From positions 36,712-100,711 of the forward strand of contig JAEXTV010000036.1 of NCBI GenBank assembly GCA_023406895.1: DNA of 64,000 bases, given 5' to 3'. Below are positions 1 through 8,942 of this stretch, in pieces. The notes beneath the pieces were generated by a model. The model was given only the letters and a program-made list of their open reading frames with translations. It was not told the DNA's origin and searched no databases. Position numbers and translations under genes: made by a program. The first letter of the stretch is position 1; each line of letters starts with the position of its first letter. This DNA comes from Bacillota bacterium (GTDB lineage: Bacteria > Bacillota > Clostridia > Christensenellales > SZUA-584).

Positions 1-749
1 TTATCATGGCACACGAGGAAGACCTCGATATCAAGGGCAAGGGCGTGATGAACGAGGGGAACAACTCCACAATCCTCGGGCTGCCCGGCATACCGCGCGC
101 CGCCGAAGAGGCGATGATTGCACGCGATCTGATACTTGCGGAAAGCTACGGGCTGCGTGTGCACATCCAGCATGTGTCCACACGCGGCGGCATCACGCTG
201 ATACGCGCCGCCAAGCAGCGCGGCGTCCGCGTGACGTGCGAGAGCGCACCGCACTATTTCTCGGCGGACGACAGCGCCTGCACGGGCTACAACGCGAACA
301 CCAAGGTGAACCCGCCGCTCCGAACGGCGGACGATGTGGCGGCCGTGAAGGAAGCGCTGCTCGACGGCACGATCGACGTGATTGCGACGGACCACGCGCC
401 GCACCACAAGGATGAAAAGAACATCGAGTTTGCCGTGGCGGCATTCGGTATATCCGGCTTTGAAACGGCGTTCTCGCTGGCAGTGACGAACCTCACGCAG
501 GATAAGGACAAGCTCGCGACGTTGCTGAGCGTAAATCCGGCGCGCATCATAGGCAAACCGGGCGGCGTGATCAAAGAAGGCGCACCTGCTGACCTCACGG
601 TGGCGGACCTCGACGCCGAATACACACTGACGGAAAGAAGCCTTGTTTCCAAAGGTAAGAACTCGCCTTTCATCGGGCAGACGCTGCGCGGCGTTGTGAC
701 GCACACGATCGTTGACGGGCGGCTTATGTATAACGGAGGCGACAAATGA
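1..749 (+). CDS. pyrC: Dihydroorotase, C-terminal part (5' end outside window)
   Basis: The reading frame is open to the left edge, so this is the last ~248 codons of a gene of about 430. The enzyme closes N-carbamoyl-aspartate to dihydroorotate, the third step of UMP synthesis, in the cytoplasm. Visible family landmarks are the QHVSTRGG segment (metal-ligand His), the ESAPHYF segment, the conserved IATDHAPHHKDEK motif with the catalytic Asp, and a C-terminal amidohydrolase beta-strand region ending in VDGRLMYNGGDK. Its stop overlaps the pyrF start in an ATGA. It opens an unbroken pyrimidine operon. The assignment is secure; only the N-terminal metal-binding HxH region cannot be seen. Confidence 0.95.
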   Translation, partial: IMAHEEDLDIKGKGVMNEGNNSTILGLPGIPRAAEEAMIARDLILAESYGLRVHIQHVSTRGGITLIRAAKQRGVRVTCESAPHYFSADDSACTGYNANTKVNPPLRTADDVAAVKEALLDGTIDVIATDHAPHHKDEKNIEFAVAAFGISGFETAFSLAVTNLTQDKDKLATLLSVNPARIIGKPGGVIKEGAPADLTVADLDAEYTLTERSLVSKGKNSPFIGQTLRGVVTHTIVDGRLMYNGGDK

Positions 750-1645
750 AAATAGACCGTTTGTGCCAGGCGATTAAGGAGACGCAGTGCCCGGTTTGCG
801 CGGGGCTCGATACCGAATACCGGTATTTAACGGCGGAGTATCAATCGGGGGCGGCGCAGCCGTCAGACAGCGACAAAGCGGCGTGCATACTCAAATTCAA
901 CTGCGACATCATCGACGCGATTGCGGATATCGTGCCGTCCGTTAAAGTGCAGTCGGCCTATTACGAGCAATACGGCGCGGCGGGTGTGCAGTGCTTTTTC
1001 GACACGATGGCATATGCGCAAAGCAAAGGGCTTGTGGTGATTGCGGACGCGAAAAGAAACGACATCGGCGCGACGGCGAAAGCGTACGCACAGGCGCACC
1101 TATTAAACAGCCCTGCCGATTTTCTGACCGTGAACGCGTATCTCGGTATCGACGGCATCGCGCCGTTTCTTGAAGCCTGCGAAGCCACGGGCAAGGGCAT
1201 CTTCGTGCTCGTCAAAACGTCGAATCCGTCGGGCGGCGAATTTCAGGATCTCGATGTGGGCGGCAAAAAGCTCTATGAAGCTGTGGCCGACAAAGTGCGG
1301 CAATGGGGCGAGCCGTATATCGGCGAGTGCGGATACAGCTCAGTCGGCGCGGTGGTGGGCGCCACATACCCGGCCGAGGCGGCGGCGCTGCGCGCGCGCG
1401 TTCCGTCCACGTTTTTCCTTGTGCCCGGCTACGGCGCGCAGGGCGCGGGTGCGGATGACATCGCCGTGAACTTTGATGAACGTGGTCTCGGCGGAGTGGT
1501 CAACGCGTCGCGCGGGCTGCTGCTGGCTTATAAGAAAGAGAAATACGCAGGGTTATCGGCGGCACAGGCGGCGAGGGCCTATGCGCTCGATATGAAAGAG
1601 GATATACTCGCGGCGCTCAAGCGCCGCGGCATTGAATATGTGTGA
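746..1645 (+). CDS. pyrF: Orotidine 5'-phosphate decarboxylase, long (type 2) form
   Basis: Decarboxylates OMP to UMP, the last step of the de novo pathway. The 299-residue length and the CAGLDTEYRYL start fit the longer subfamily 2 of OMP decarboxylases rather than the ~240-residue Bacillus form. The catalytic block DAKRNDIG is present near residues 100-107, and the phosphate-binding glycine region LVPGYGAQGAG lies near residue 225. The ATG overlaps the pyrC stop by four bases, so the two are translationally coupled. A 308-base gap with repeats separates it from carA, which is the only real break in this pyr cluster. Confidence 0.95.
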   Translation: MKIDRLCQAIKETQCPVCAGLDTEYRYLTAEYQSGAAQPSDSDKAACILKFNCDIIDAIADIVPSVKVQSAYYEQYGAAGVQCFFDTMAYAQSKGLVVIADAKRNDIGATAKAYAQAHLLNSPADFLTVNAYLGIDGIAPFLEACEATGKGIFVLVKTSNPSGGEFQDLDVGGKKLYEAVADKVRQWGEPYIGECGYSSVGAVVGATYPAEAAALRARVPSTFFLVPGYGAQGAGADDIAVNFDERGLGGVVNASRGLLLAYKKEKYAGLSAAQAARAYALDMKEDILAALKRRGIEYV

Positions 1646-1689
1646 TAGCTAAGTCACTAAGTGACATTGCTATGGATCGTAACTAGTTC

Positions 1690-1764
1690 TGTCATCCTGA
1701 TGAGCGAAGCGAGGAAGGATCTGAAAGCAGATTCTTCACTTCGCTACACTCGTTCAGAATGACA
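1690..1764. repeat. Palindromic intergenic repeat, GTCAT...ATGAC family
   Basis: Begins TGTCATCCTGA and ends TCAGAATGACA, with inner arms AGATC/GATTCTTC. This forms an imperfect inverted repeat of about 75 bases. Related ends recur at 29.7, 31.2, 49.5 and 63.85 kb. It lies in the 1646-1953 gap, which holds no gene. Confidence 0.75.
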
Positions 1765-1803
1765 ACAATAGTTGCTAATTGCAATGACTATTTGAAATTA
1801 AGT

Positions 1804-1911
1804 CAGCGGCTTGAGCGAAAGTGGCACGCCGTAACGGATGAGGGGCAGATAGTCGTGAACACACCTCATCAGTCGCCTGACGGCGACAGCTTCCCGCGAG
1901 GGGAAGCCGCA
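1804..1911. repeat. Dispersed repeat, CACCTCATCAGTCGCC family
   Basis: Contains GGATGAGG, then ACACCTCATCAGTCGCCTGA, GGCGACAGCTTCCC and GGGGAAGCC. The same ordered blocks recur at about 29.80-29.91 kb and in degenerate form at 43.9-44.0 kb. It is noncoding and partly palindromic. Confidence 0.75.
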
Positions 1912-1953
1912 AAAACGTAACAACACATGAAGTTTTTCACGAGAGGAGAAACC

Positions 1954-3021
1954 ATGGCAATACTCACATTAGAGGACGGCACGCGCTTTGTAGGCCAAAG
2001 CTTCGGCGCACAGAGCGACATCACAGGCGAAGTCGTGTTCAATACGGGCATGACCGGCTATCAGGAGGTGCTGACCGATCCGTCCTACTGCGGACAGATC
2101 GTGACGATGACCTACCCGCTGATCGGTAACTATGGCGTGAACGATATCGACCCCGAATCGGCGAAACCGCAGGTGAGCGGCTTCATTGTGCGCGAGGTGT
2201 GCGAGCAGCCTTCCAACTGGCGCAGCGAGGGCGGGCTCGACCAATACCTCAAGGACAATGGAATCGCGGGCCTTTGTGGTATCGACACGCGCGCCCTCAC
2301 GCGAATTATCCGCGAAAAGGGCACGATGCGCGGCATCATCACGCAGGGGGAGCCCACAAGTGAGCAGCTGCAAGCGATGAAGGGTTATGTGTGCGACATG
2401 CCGGTGGACAAGGTGACGTGCCCGGAACAATATGCGTATTGCGACGGCGACATAAAGGTGGCCGTACTCGATTTCGGGCTCAAGCGCAACATTGTGCGCA
2501 GCCTCAAAAAGCGCGGGTGCGCGGTCACCGTGTTTCCCGCACGCACAAGCGCGCAGGAGATTCTTTCGGGCGGCTTTGACGGCATTATGCTGACCAACGG
2601 CCCCGGAGACCCCAAAGAGAATAAAGAAGTCATAAAGAATGTAAAGCAGCTGATCGGCAAAAAGCCGATATTCGGCATATGCCTCGGGCACCAGCTGCTG
2701 GCGCTCGCTATGGGCGCGGATACGGAGAAGCTCAAATACGGGCACCGCGGCGCAAACCACCCCGTGAAGGACCTTGGAAAAGACCGCGTCTACATCACGT
2801 CTCAAAACCACGGCTACACCGTGATAGAGAGCACGCTGCCAAGCGGCTGCGCGGTGAGCCACCGCAACTGGAACGACGGCACGGTGGAGGGCATCGCCTA
2901 CAGCAGCCATGACATGTTCACGGTGCAGTTTCATCCCGAAGCGTCGCCCGGTCCGGAGGATACCGCTTATCTGTTCGATGAGTTCCTGTGCCGTATGAGG
3001 AAAGCGCATGCCGAAAAATAA
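1954..3021 (+). CDS. carA: Carbamoyl-phosphate synthase small (glutaminase) subunit
   Basis: Hydrolyses glutamine and passes ammonia to CarB for carbamoyl phosphate synthesis. I chose the ATG at 1954 because GAGAGGAGA sits 5-8 bases upstream and the protein then begins MAILTLEDGTRFVG as in the family. The upstream in-frame ATG at 1927 reads through the ribosome binding site. The N-terminal CarA domain contains NTGMTGYQEVLTDPSY. The class I amidotransferase domain has the catalytic Cys in GICLGHQLLALAMG and the His/Glu pair in FHPEASPGP. Length is 355 residues, normal for CarA. The end overlaps carB by 14 bases. Confidence 0.96.
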   Translation: MAILTLEDGTRFVGQSFGAQSDITGEVVFNTGMTGYQEVLTDPSYCGQIVTMTYPLIGNYGVNDIDPESAKPQVSGFIVREVCEQPSNWRSEGGLDQYLKDNGIAGLCGIDTRALTRIIREKGTMRGIITQGEPTSEQLQAMKGYVCDMPVDKVTCPEQYAYCDGDIKVAVLDFGLKRNIVRSLKKRGCAVTVFPARTSAQEILSGGFDGIMLTNGPGDPKENKEVIKNVKQLIGKKPIFGICLGHQLLALAMGADTEKLKYGHRGANHPVKDLGKDRVYITSQNHGYTVIESTLPSGCAVSHRNWNDGTVEGIAYSSHDMFTVQFHPEASPGPEDTAYLFDEFLCRMRKAHAEK

Positions 3022-6000
3022 CGATATCAAGAAGGTACTGGTGATCGGCAGCGGCCCGATTGTGATCGGGCAGGCTGCTGAATTCGACTACGCGGGCACG
3101 CAGGCCTGCCGGGCGCTGCGCGAAGAGGGCATCGAGGTGGTGCTGGTCAACTCGAACCCCGCGACGATCATGACCGACCCTGGGCTTGCGGACAGGGTGT
3201 ACATCGAGCCGCTGACCGTGCCGGTGATTACAAATATCATCAAGAAAGAACGTCCCGATTCGATGCTCGCGACGCTGGGCGGCCAGACGGGGCTCAACCT
3301 CGCGATGGAGCTGTCCGAGAGCGGTATACTCGATGAACTCGGCGTGAAAATGCTCGGCACCAACGCCGATTCGATAAAAAAAGCCGAAGACCGCGAGGCG
3401 TTTAAAACGCTGATGAACGAGATCGACGAGCCGATTATTGAGAGCATCATCGCGAGCACACCGGCGCAGGCGCTTGAGTTCGCGGCGGTGCACGGCTATC
3501 CGCTCATCGTGCGGCCCGCGTACACGCTCGGCGGCACGGGCGGCGGCATCGCGCAAAACGAGAGCGAGCTGGCGGAGATATGCAAAAGCGGCATATCGGC
3601 CAGCCGCGTCGGAGAGGTGCTCATCGAAAAAAGCGTTGCAGGCTTTAAAGAGATTGAGTACGAGGTGATGCGCGACGCCAAGGGCAACTGCATCACCGTC
3701 TGCAACATGGAGAATATCGACCCCGTCGGTATCCACACGGGCGACAGTATTGTGGTGGCACCGTCGCAAACGCTGCGCGACGCCGAATACCAGATGCTGC
3801 GCAGCGCGTCTCTCAAAATCATCAACGCGCTCAAAATTGAGGGCGGCTGCAACGTGCAGTACGCGCTCGATACAGACAGCATGACGTATTACGTCATCGA
3901 AGTGAACCCGCGTGTGAGCCGTTCATCGGCGCTCGCCTCCAAGGCGACGGGCTACCCGATCGCGAAGATGGCGGCAAAGATTGCCGTGGGGTACGGGCTC
4001 GATGAGCTCAAAAACGGCGTGACGGGCAAAACCTACGCATGCTTTGAACCGACGCTGGATTATGTGGTCGTCAAATTCCCGCGGTGGCCTTTTGATAAAT
4101 TCACGACCGCCGACAAACAGCTCGGTACGCGCATGAAAGCGACGGGCGAGGTGATGGCGATCGGCGGCAGCTTCCAGAGCGCGTTTTTAAAGGCTGTGCG
4201 CTCGCTCGAGCTCAAGCTCGATTCGCTTGAATTCCCGTTTGCGGACGATTTGGACGACAAAGAACTGATTGCGCGCATATTGCAGCAGGACGATGAACGT
4301 CTGTTTCTCATCGCCACGGCGCTGCGGCGCGGCATCGCCATGTCACATATTCACGATTTAACCAAGATTGATCTGTGGTTTTTAACAAAGCTTAAGGATA
4401 TCATCGATGTCGAAGCAACGCTCACCGAAAAGAAGAGCGAAGCGCTCACGCCGGAGCTGCTGAAGCGAGCCAAAAAGATGGGGCTTGCGGACAGCGCCAT
4501 AGCACGCATGACCGGGGAAAGCGAAGCCGAGATACGCAAGCTGCGCCTCTCGCTCGGCATTACGCCCACGTTTAAAATGGTGGATACGTGCGGCGCGGAG
4601 TTCGACGCGGTGAGCCCGTATTATTATTCAACATACGACGAGGAAAACGAGGCAATCACGCCGAAGAACAAAACCGTGGTGGTCTTAGGCTCCGGGCCTA
4701 TACGCATCGGGCAGGGCATTGAGTTCGACTATTGCAGCGTGCACTGCATATGGGCGCTCAAAAAGGCGGGGTATGACACGGTCATCATCAACAACAACCC
4801 CGAAACGGTATCGACCGATTTTGATACGTCCGACCGGCTTTATTTCGAGCCGCTCACGCCCGAAGATGTGGGCAACGTGCTCGCTCAGGAGCAGCCTGAG
4901 GGCGTGGTTGTGCAGTTCGGCGGGCAAACGGCCATTAAGCTTGCGAAATCCGTGCAGGATATGGGGTATTCGATTATCGGCACGCCGCTTAAAAGCATTG
5001 ACCGCGCGGAAGACCGCAAGGAGTTTGAAGCGCTGCTTGAAGCGCTTGCCATCCGCCGCCCCAAGGCGCGCACCGTGTTCACGGAGCCGCAGGCCGTGGA
5101 AGCCGCGGCGGAGCTCGGGTATCCGGTGCTTGTGCGTCCGTCGTACGTGCTCGGCGGGCAGGGCATGGAGATTGCGTACAGCGACGACGATATCCGCGAA
5201 TACATGCGCATCATATCCCGCCACGAACAGGAGCATCCCGTGCTTGTGGATAAATACATGGTCGGTCTGGAGCTCGAGGTGGACGCGATCAGCGACGGCA
5301 AGGATGTGCTGATTCCTGGCATTATGGAGCATATCGAGCGTGCGGGTGTGCACTCGGGCGATTCGATCTCGGTTTATCCGGCGCGCCGGATATCAGATAA
5401 ACAGCAGGACGAGCTGATTGATATCACGCGGCGGCTTGCGCTGGCTCTTGACGTGAGGGGCATAGTCAATATACAGTATGTGATATCAGGCGGCGAAATT
5501 TATGTGATTGAGGTCAATCCGCGCTCATCAAGAACGGTGCCGTATATCAGCAAGGTGACGGGTGTGCCGATGATTGAGCTCGCGGTGCGCGCCTCACTCG
5601 GCGAACCGCTCAGCAAAATGGGCTATGGCATGGGGCTTTTCCCGAAACGCCGCATCACGGCGGTTAAGGTGCCCGTGTTCTCGTTTGAGAAGCTGCCGCT
5701 TGTGGAGGTGGGCCTCGGGCCCGAGATGAAATCGACGGGCGAGGTGCTCGGCATCTCGAAGGATTATTCCGAAGCGCTGCTCAAGGGCCTGATCGCTTCG
5801 GGCATGGCGCTGCCCAAGGAAAAGGGCGCCGCTTTGCTGACCGTGGCGGACAACGACAAACAGGAGCTTATTCCGATTGCGGCGGTGCTCGATTACCTAG
5901 GATACGATATCTACGCGACGCGCGGCACGGCCAATGTGCTAAACTTCAACTTTGTCGCGGCGAACGCGGTATCCAAGCTTTCCAAAGACCCAAGCAGCAT

Positions 6001-6232
6001 CGGCGCTTTGTTTGAGAGCGGGCGGTTAAAGCTGATACTCAACACGCCGACGAAGGGACGGCGCGCCGAACGCGACGGTTTTAAAATCCGCCGCATGGCA
6101 GTGGAACACCGGATTCCGTGCCTCACATCGCTCGATACCGCGCGCGTGCTGCTTCAGAGCATGAAATCGGGGCAAACCGATGAGGACTTAAAGCCAATAA
6201 GCTTATCAGATATACAGGAGCCAACATGCTAA
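3008..6232 (+). CDS. carB: Carbamoyl-phosphate synthase large subunit
   Basis: Makes carbamoyl phosphate from bicarbonate, two ATP and CarA-derived ammonia. At 1074 residues it is full length, with the expected internal duplication. The first ATP-grasp half starts KVLVIGSGPIVIGQAAEFDYAG, and the second, near residue 555, starts TVVVLGSGPIRIGQGIEFDY. Each half has its own YVIEVNPR(V/S)SR block. The last ~130 residues form the MGS-like allosteric domain (LLTVADNDKQELIPIAAVLD). It lies in carA-carB-pyrK order with overlaps at both ends. Because carAB sits inside the pyr operon, it probably serves pyrimidine synthesis foremost. Confidence 0.97.
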   Translation: MPKNNDIKKVLVIGSGPIVIGQAAEFDYAGTQACRALREEGIEVVLVNSNPATIMTDPGLADRVYIEPLTVPVITNIIKKERPDSMLATLGGQTGLNLAMELSESGILDELGVKMLGTNADSIKKAEDREAFKTLMNEIDEPIIESIIASTPAQALEFAAVHGYPLIVRPAYTLGGTGGGIAQNESELAEICKSGISASRVGEVLIEKSVAGFKEIEYEVMRDAKGNCITVCNMENIDPVGIHTGDSIVVAPSQTLRDAEYQMLRSASLKIINALKIEGGCNVQYALDTDSMTYYVIEVNPRVSRSSALASKATGYPIAKMAAKIAVGYGLDELKNGVTGKTYACFEPTLDYVVVKFPRWPFDKFTTADKQLGTRMKATGEVMAIGGSFQSAFLKAVRSLELKLDSLEFPFADDLDDKELIARILQQDDERLFLIATALRRGIAMSHIHDLTKIDLWFLTKLKDIIDVEATLTEKKSEALTPELLKRAKKMGLADSAIARMTGESEAEIRKLRLSLGITPTFKMVDTCGAEFDAVSPYYYSTYDEENEAITPKNKTVVVLGSGPIRIGQGIEFDYCSVHCIWALKKAGYDTVIINNNPETVSTDFDTSDRLYFEPLTPEDVGNVLAQEQPEGVVVQFGGQTAIKLAKSVQDMGYSIIGTPLKSIDRAEDRKEFEALLEALAIRRPKARTVFTEPQAVEAAAELGYPVLVRPSYVLGGQGMEIAYSDDDIREYMRIISRHEQEHPVLVDKYMVGLELEVDAISDGKDVLIPGIMEHIERAGVHSGDSISVYPARRISDKQQDELIDITRRLALALDVRGIVNIQYVISGGEIYVIEVNPRSSRTVPYISKVTGVPMIELAVRASLGEPLSKMGYGMGLFPKRRITAVKVPVFSFEKLPLVEVGLGPEMKSTGEVLGISKDYSEALLKGLIASGMALPKEKGAALLTVADNDKQELIPIAAVLDYLGYDIYATRGTANVLNFNFVAANAVSKLSKDPSSIGALFESGRLKLILNTPTKGRRAERDGFKIRRMAVEHRIPCLTSLDTARVLLQSMKSGQTDEDLKPISLSDIQEPTC

Positions 6233-7005
6233 AATACGTGACAGCCACAATTAAAAGCAACGAAAAAATTGCAAACGGCATTTACCGGATGGAGCTTTAC
6301 TGCCCGGAGGCCGACCTTAAGCACTTTGTGCCGGGGCAGTTTGCGCATGTGAAGGTGCCGAATCATCCCGAGCTGCTGCTCGGCCGACCGATCAGCATCA
6401 ATGTGGCGGACGCGGCCAACCAGACGGTGGTGCTCGTTTATCAGATCAAGGGCAAGGGGACGACGGCACTCGCCGATGCGTGTGAAGGAACCGTGGTGGA
6501 AACGGTGATCCCCGTCGGGCGTGGTTTTAATTTGAAAGCGACGGATAAAACGGTGTTTTTGGTCGGCGGCGGTGTGGGCATCGCCCCGTTGCTAACGGTG
6601 ATACAAAAGTGGCCGGACAGGCATTATGAGGCGTTCCTCGGGTACCGCGGCAAGGATTACGCCTACTGCGAGAACGACTTCGGCGCGTGTGACGCTGTCA
6701 ATATCGCGTCGGACGACGGCACGATCGGCATGCACGGGCTTGTGACCGTGCCCATCGAGCAGCGCCTTAAAGAGCTTGTGCCCGATATAGTGCTCTCGTG
6801 CGGGCCGCCGCCCATGCTGCGCGCGTTAAAATCGCTTTTAGAGCCGTTCGGCGCGGCCGCGCAGGTCTCGATGGAACAGCGCATGTGCTGCGGCTTCGGC
6901 GCCTGTTCCACATGCGTGTGCGGTGTGCACACAGATGACGGCATCGACTACAAGAAGGTCTGTGTGGAAGGCCCCGTGTTTGATCTTTATGAGGTGGCGT
7001 TATGA
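6226..7005 (+). CDS. pyrK: Dihydroorotate dehydrogenase B, electron-transfer subunit
   Basis: FAD and [2Fe-2S] subunit that moves electrons from PyrD to NAD+. The N-terminal FAD-binding barrel contains the LLGRPISINVAD segment. The NAD-binding part has VFLVGGGVGIAPL. The C-terminal cluster motif, starting MCCGFGACSTCVCGV with a further Cys in KKVCVEGPVF, supplies the iron-sulfur ligands. Length is 259 residues, typical for PyrK. The ATG lies inside the last codons of carB, and the stop overlaps the pyrD start. Together with pyrD this shows that the host uses the NAD-linked class 1B enzyme. Confidence 0.95.
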   Translation: MLKYVTATIKSNEKIANGIYRMELYCPEADLKHFVPGQFAHVKVPNHPELLLGRPISINVADAANQTVVLVYQIKGKGTTALADACEGTVVETVIPVGRGFNLKATDKTVFLVGGGVGIAPLLTVIQKWPDRHYEAFLGYRGKDYAYCENDFGACDAVNIASDDGTIGMHGLVTVPIEQRLKELVPDIVLSCGPPPMLRALKSLLEPFGAAAQVSMEQRMCCGFGACSTCVCGVHTDDGIDYKKVCVEGPVFDLYEVAL

Positions 7006-7910
7006 CCAACATGCAGATAGAGCTTTGCGGCAAAACACTGAAAAACCCCGTGATTGCGGCGTCGGGGACGTTCGCTTTCGGCACGCAGCACGGTTGGTTT
7101 ATCGATGTGTCGCGGCTCGGCGGCATCGCGCTCAAATCACTGACGAAAGAAAAGCGCATCGGCAACGCACCGCCGCGTATCGCGGAAACGCCTTCCGGAA
7201 TACTCAACAGCGTGGGGCTGCAGAATCCTGGCGTCGATGCGTTTTTACAGAGCGAGCTTAAAAAGGCGGAGCAGCTCGGCACGGCGCTGTTCGCGAACAT
7301 TGCGGGCAGCACGGCGGACGATTATGTGTATGTGGTGGAGCGCTTAAACGACACGAGCATCGACTTTTTTGAGCTCAACATATCGTGCCCCAACGTGAAG
7401 GAGGGCGGCGTGAGCTTTGGGACAGACGAAAAGCTTGCGGCAGCGTGTGTGAAAGCCTGCAAGGCAGCGGCCAAAAAGCCGCTGATTGTGAAGCTGACGC
7501 CCGCGGCGGGGGATGTGGTGCGCATCGCGAAAGCCGTGCAGGATGCGGGTGCCGACGCACTCTCGCTGATCAACACGATCCCGGCGATGGCGGTGGATGT
7601 GAGGCGCAAAAGGCCGATACTCGCGAATGTGACGGGCGGGCTTTCGGGCCCGTGCATCAAGCCCGTGGCATTAAAGATGGTATACGACGTCTCCAAAGCG
7701 GTGAGCATTCCCGTGATTGGTATGGGCGGCATCATGACGGGCGAGGACGCAGCGGAGTTCATGCTCTGCGGCGCAGCGGCCGTGATGACGGGCACGGCGA
7801 ATCTGCTCGATCCGCACGCACCGATCCGCGTGATTGACGAGCTTGCGGCGCTTGCCGAATCGATGAGGCTTGACGACATTTCCGCGCTGACTGGCGCGCT
7901 GGAGGTTTGA
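7002..7910 (+). CDS. pyrD: Dihydroorotate dehydrogenase, catalytic subunit (class 1B)
   Basis: FMN enzyme oxidising dihydroorotate to orotate. The protein opens with the family pattern LKNPVIAASGTFAFG. It has FELNISCPNVKEGG with the catalytic Cys of class 1 enzymes, the LSLINTIPAMAVD block, and the FMN phosphate-binding PVIGMGGIMTGEDAAEF near residue 240. The 302-residue length fits. It is coupled to pyrK by overlap and followed after one base by pyrE. Confidence 0.96.
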   Translation: MTNMQIELCGKTLKNPVIAASGTFAFGTQHGWFIDVSRLGGIALKSLTKEKRIGNAPPRIAETPSGILNSVGLQNPGVDAFLQSELKKAEQLGTALFANIAGSTADDYVYVVERLNDTSIDFFELNISCPNVKEGGVSFGTDEKLAAACVKACKAAAKKPLIVKLTPAAGDVVRIAKAVQDAGADALSLINTIPAMAVDVRRKRPILANVTGGLSGPCIKPVALKMVYDVSKAVSIPVIGMGGIMTGEDAAEFMLCGAAAVMTGTANLLDPHAPIRVIDELAALAESMRLDDISALTGALEV

Positions 7911-7911
7911 T

Positions 7912-8481
7912 ATGAACAAAGAACAGATACTCGATATTTTCAGAGAAACGGGCGTGATGCTCGAAGGGCATTTCCTGCTCACGTCGGGCCGCCATTCGGG
8001 TCAGTATATGCAGTGTGCGAAGCTGTTTCAAAATGCCGACATTTCCGAAAAGTTCTCAAAGGCGCTGGCTGATAAGTTCACGGGCATCGATCTTGTGGCA
8101 GGCCCGGCCATCGGCGGCATTATCCTCGCTTACGAGGTATCGCGCCAGCTTAAAGTGCCCAATGTGTTTGCGGAGCGCGAAAACGGCGCGATGGCGTTGC
8201 GCCGCGGCTTTACGATCCCCGAGGGCGCGCGTGTGCTCGTGGTGGAGGATGTGGTGACGACGGGCGGCTCGGTGAAAGAAGTGATTGCACTGATTAACAG
8301 CCTGGGGGGCAACGTCGTGGGCGTGGGGAGCATTGTGGACCGCAGCAACGGCGCGGTGGATTTCGGTGTGCCGTTTGAAGCCGTGCTCGCGATGGAGGTT
8401 GTGTCGTACCCGCCGGAGGACTGCCCGCTTTGCAGGCAGGGGCTGCCTGCCGTGAAGCCCGGCAGCCGCAACATAAAATAG
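7912..8481 (+). CDS. pyrE: Orotate phosphoribosyltransferase
   Basis: Attaches PRPP-derived ribose phosphate to orotate, giving OMP for PyrF. The PRPP-binding motif VLVVEDVVTTGGSVKE is intact near residues 107-123. The FLLTSGRHSGQYMQC start matches the longer clostridial PyrE type. At 189 residues it is slightly shorter than some relatives but complete. It is the last gene of the operon. A hairpin with a T-run follows 22 bases after the stop. Confidence 0.95.
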   Translation: MNKEQILDIFRETGVMLEGHFLLTSGRHSGQYMQCAKLFQNADISEKFSKALADKFTGIDLVAGPAIGGIILAYEVSRQLKVPNVFAERENGAMALRRGFTIPEGARVLVVEDVVTTGGSVKEVIALINSLGGNVVGVGSIVDRSNGAVDFGVPFEAVLAMEVVSYPPEDCPLCRQGLPAVKPGSRNIK

Positions 8482-8503
8482 CAAGGTATTCACAGCAAAG
8501 ACG

Positions 8504-8535
8504 AAGCGGCGCTTTCATAGCGAGAGGCCGCTTTT
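8504..8535 (+). terminator. Probable terminator of the pyr operon
   Basis: AAGCGGC (8504-8510) pairs with GCCGCTT (8527-8533), with TTT following. The stem is 7 bp with a long loop. It is placed directly after pyrE. Confidence 0.55.
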
Positions 8536-8576
8536 GGTTTATATACATTGGGATTCGTCTACAAATGCAATCGCTA

Positions 8577-8670
8577 AAGCCTTCCCCTGGGAGGGAAGGT
8601 GGCGCGAAGCGCCGGATAAGGGGATGCTGATTTCCGTCAGCATCTTATCAGTCGACCTTCAGCGACAGTT
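8577..8670. repeat. Dispersed repeat copy in the pyrE-xylanase gap
   Basis: AAGCCTTCCCCTGGGAGGGA begins the element; GCGCGAAGCGCCGGATAAGG and CTTATCAGTCGACCTTCAGC follow. It is a diverged member of the family seen at 1.8 and 29.8 kb. The rest of 8536-8870 is AT-rich and shows no gene. Confidence 0.65.
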
Positions 8671-8870
8671 CTTTCTGGGGATGACTGATAGATTGTCTAT
8701 CTAAGTGCATAACTTAGATAGTGTTTTAATGAGAATACCCAATGTTGAGAAGACATACACCCTATCCGCCAGTTGACGTTTTTTCTATTATGTGCTAATT
8801 TTAGCTTATCGCATTATTATTCTGCATATTGTTTTTTCTCAAATGAACCCGATCAGGTTATCTCTATCCA

Positions 8871-8919
8871 AAAATCGAAACCGGTTACGTTGACCCTGCG
8901 CGAAAATCGAAACCGGTTA
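8871..8919. promoter_or_regulatory. Two direct copies of a LacI-type operator before the xylanase gene
   Basis: AAAATCGAAACCGGTTA occurs at 8871-8887 and again, identically, at 8903-8919. Each has the palindromic AACCGGTT core typical of LacI-family sites. The centres are 32 bp apart, about three helical turns, so a regulator could bind both on one face of the DNA. They end 23 bases before the xylanase ATG. The regulator gene is not in this window. Confidence 0.7.
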
Positions 8920-8942
8920 ATATCAAGAAAGGACAATAGGAT

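Noticed and set aside
1969..3030. Minus-strand open frame of 353 codons opposite carA
   Set aside because: Arises from GC-rich third positions of carA; composition (Arg/His-rich) is typical of a shadow frame.
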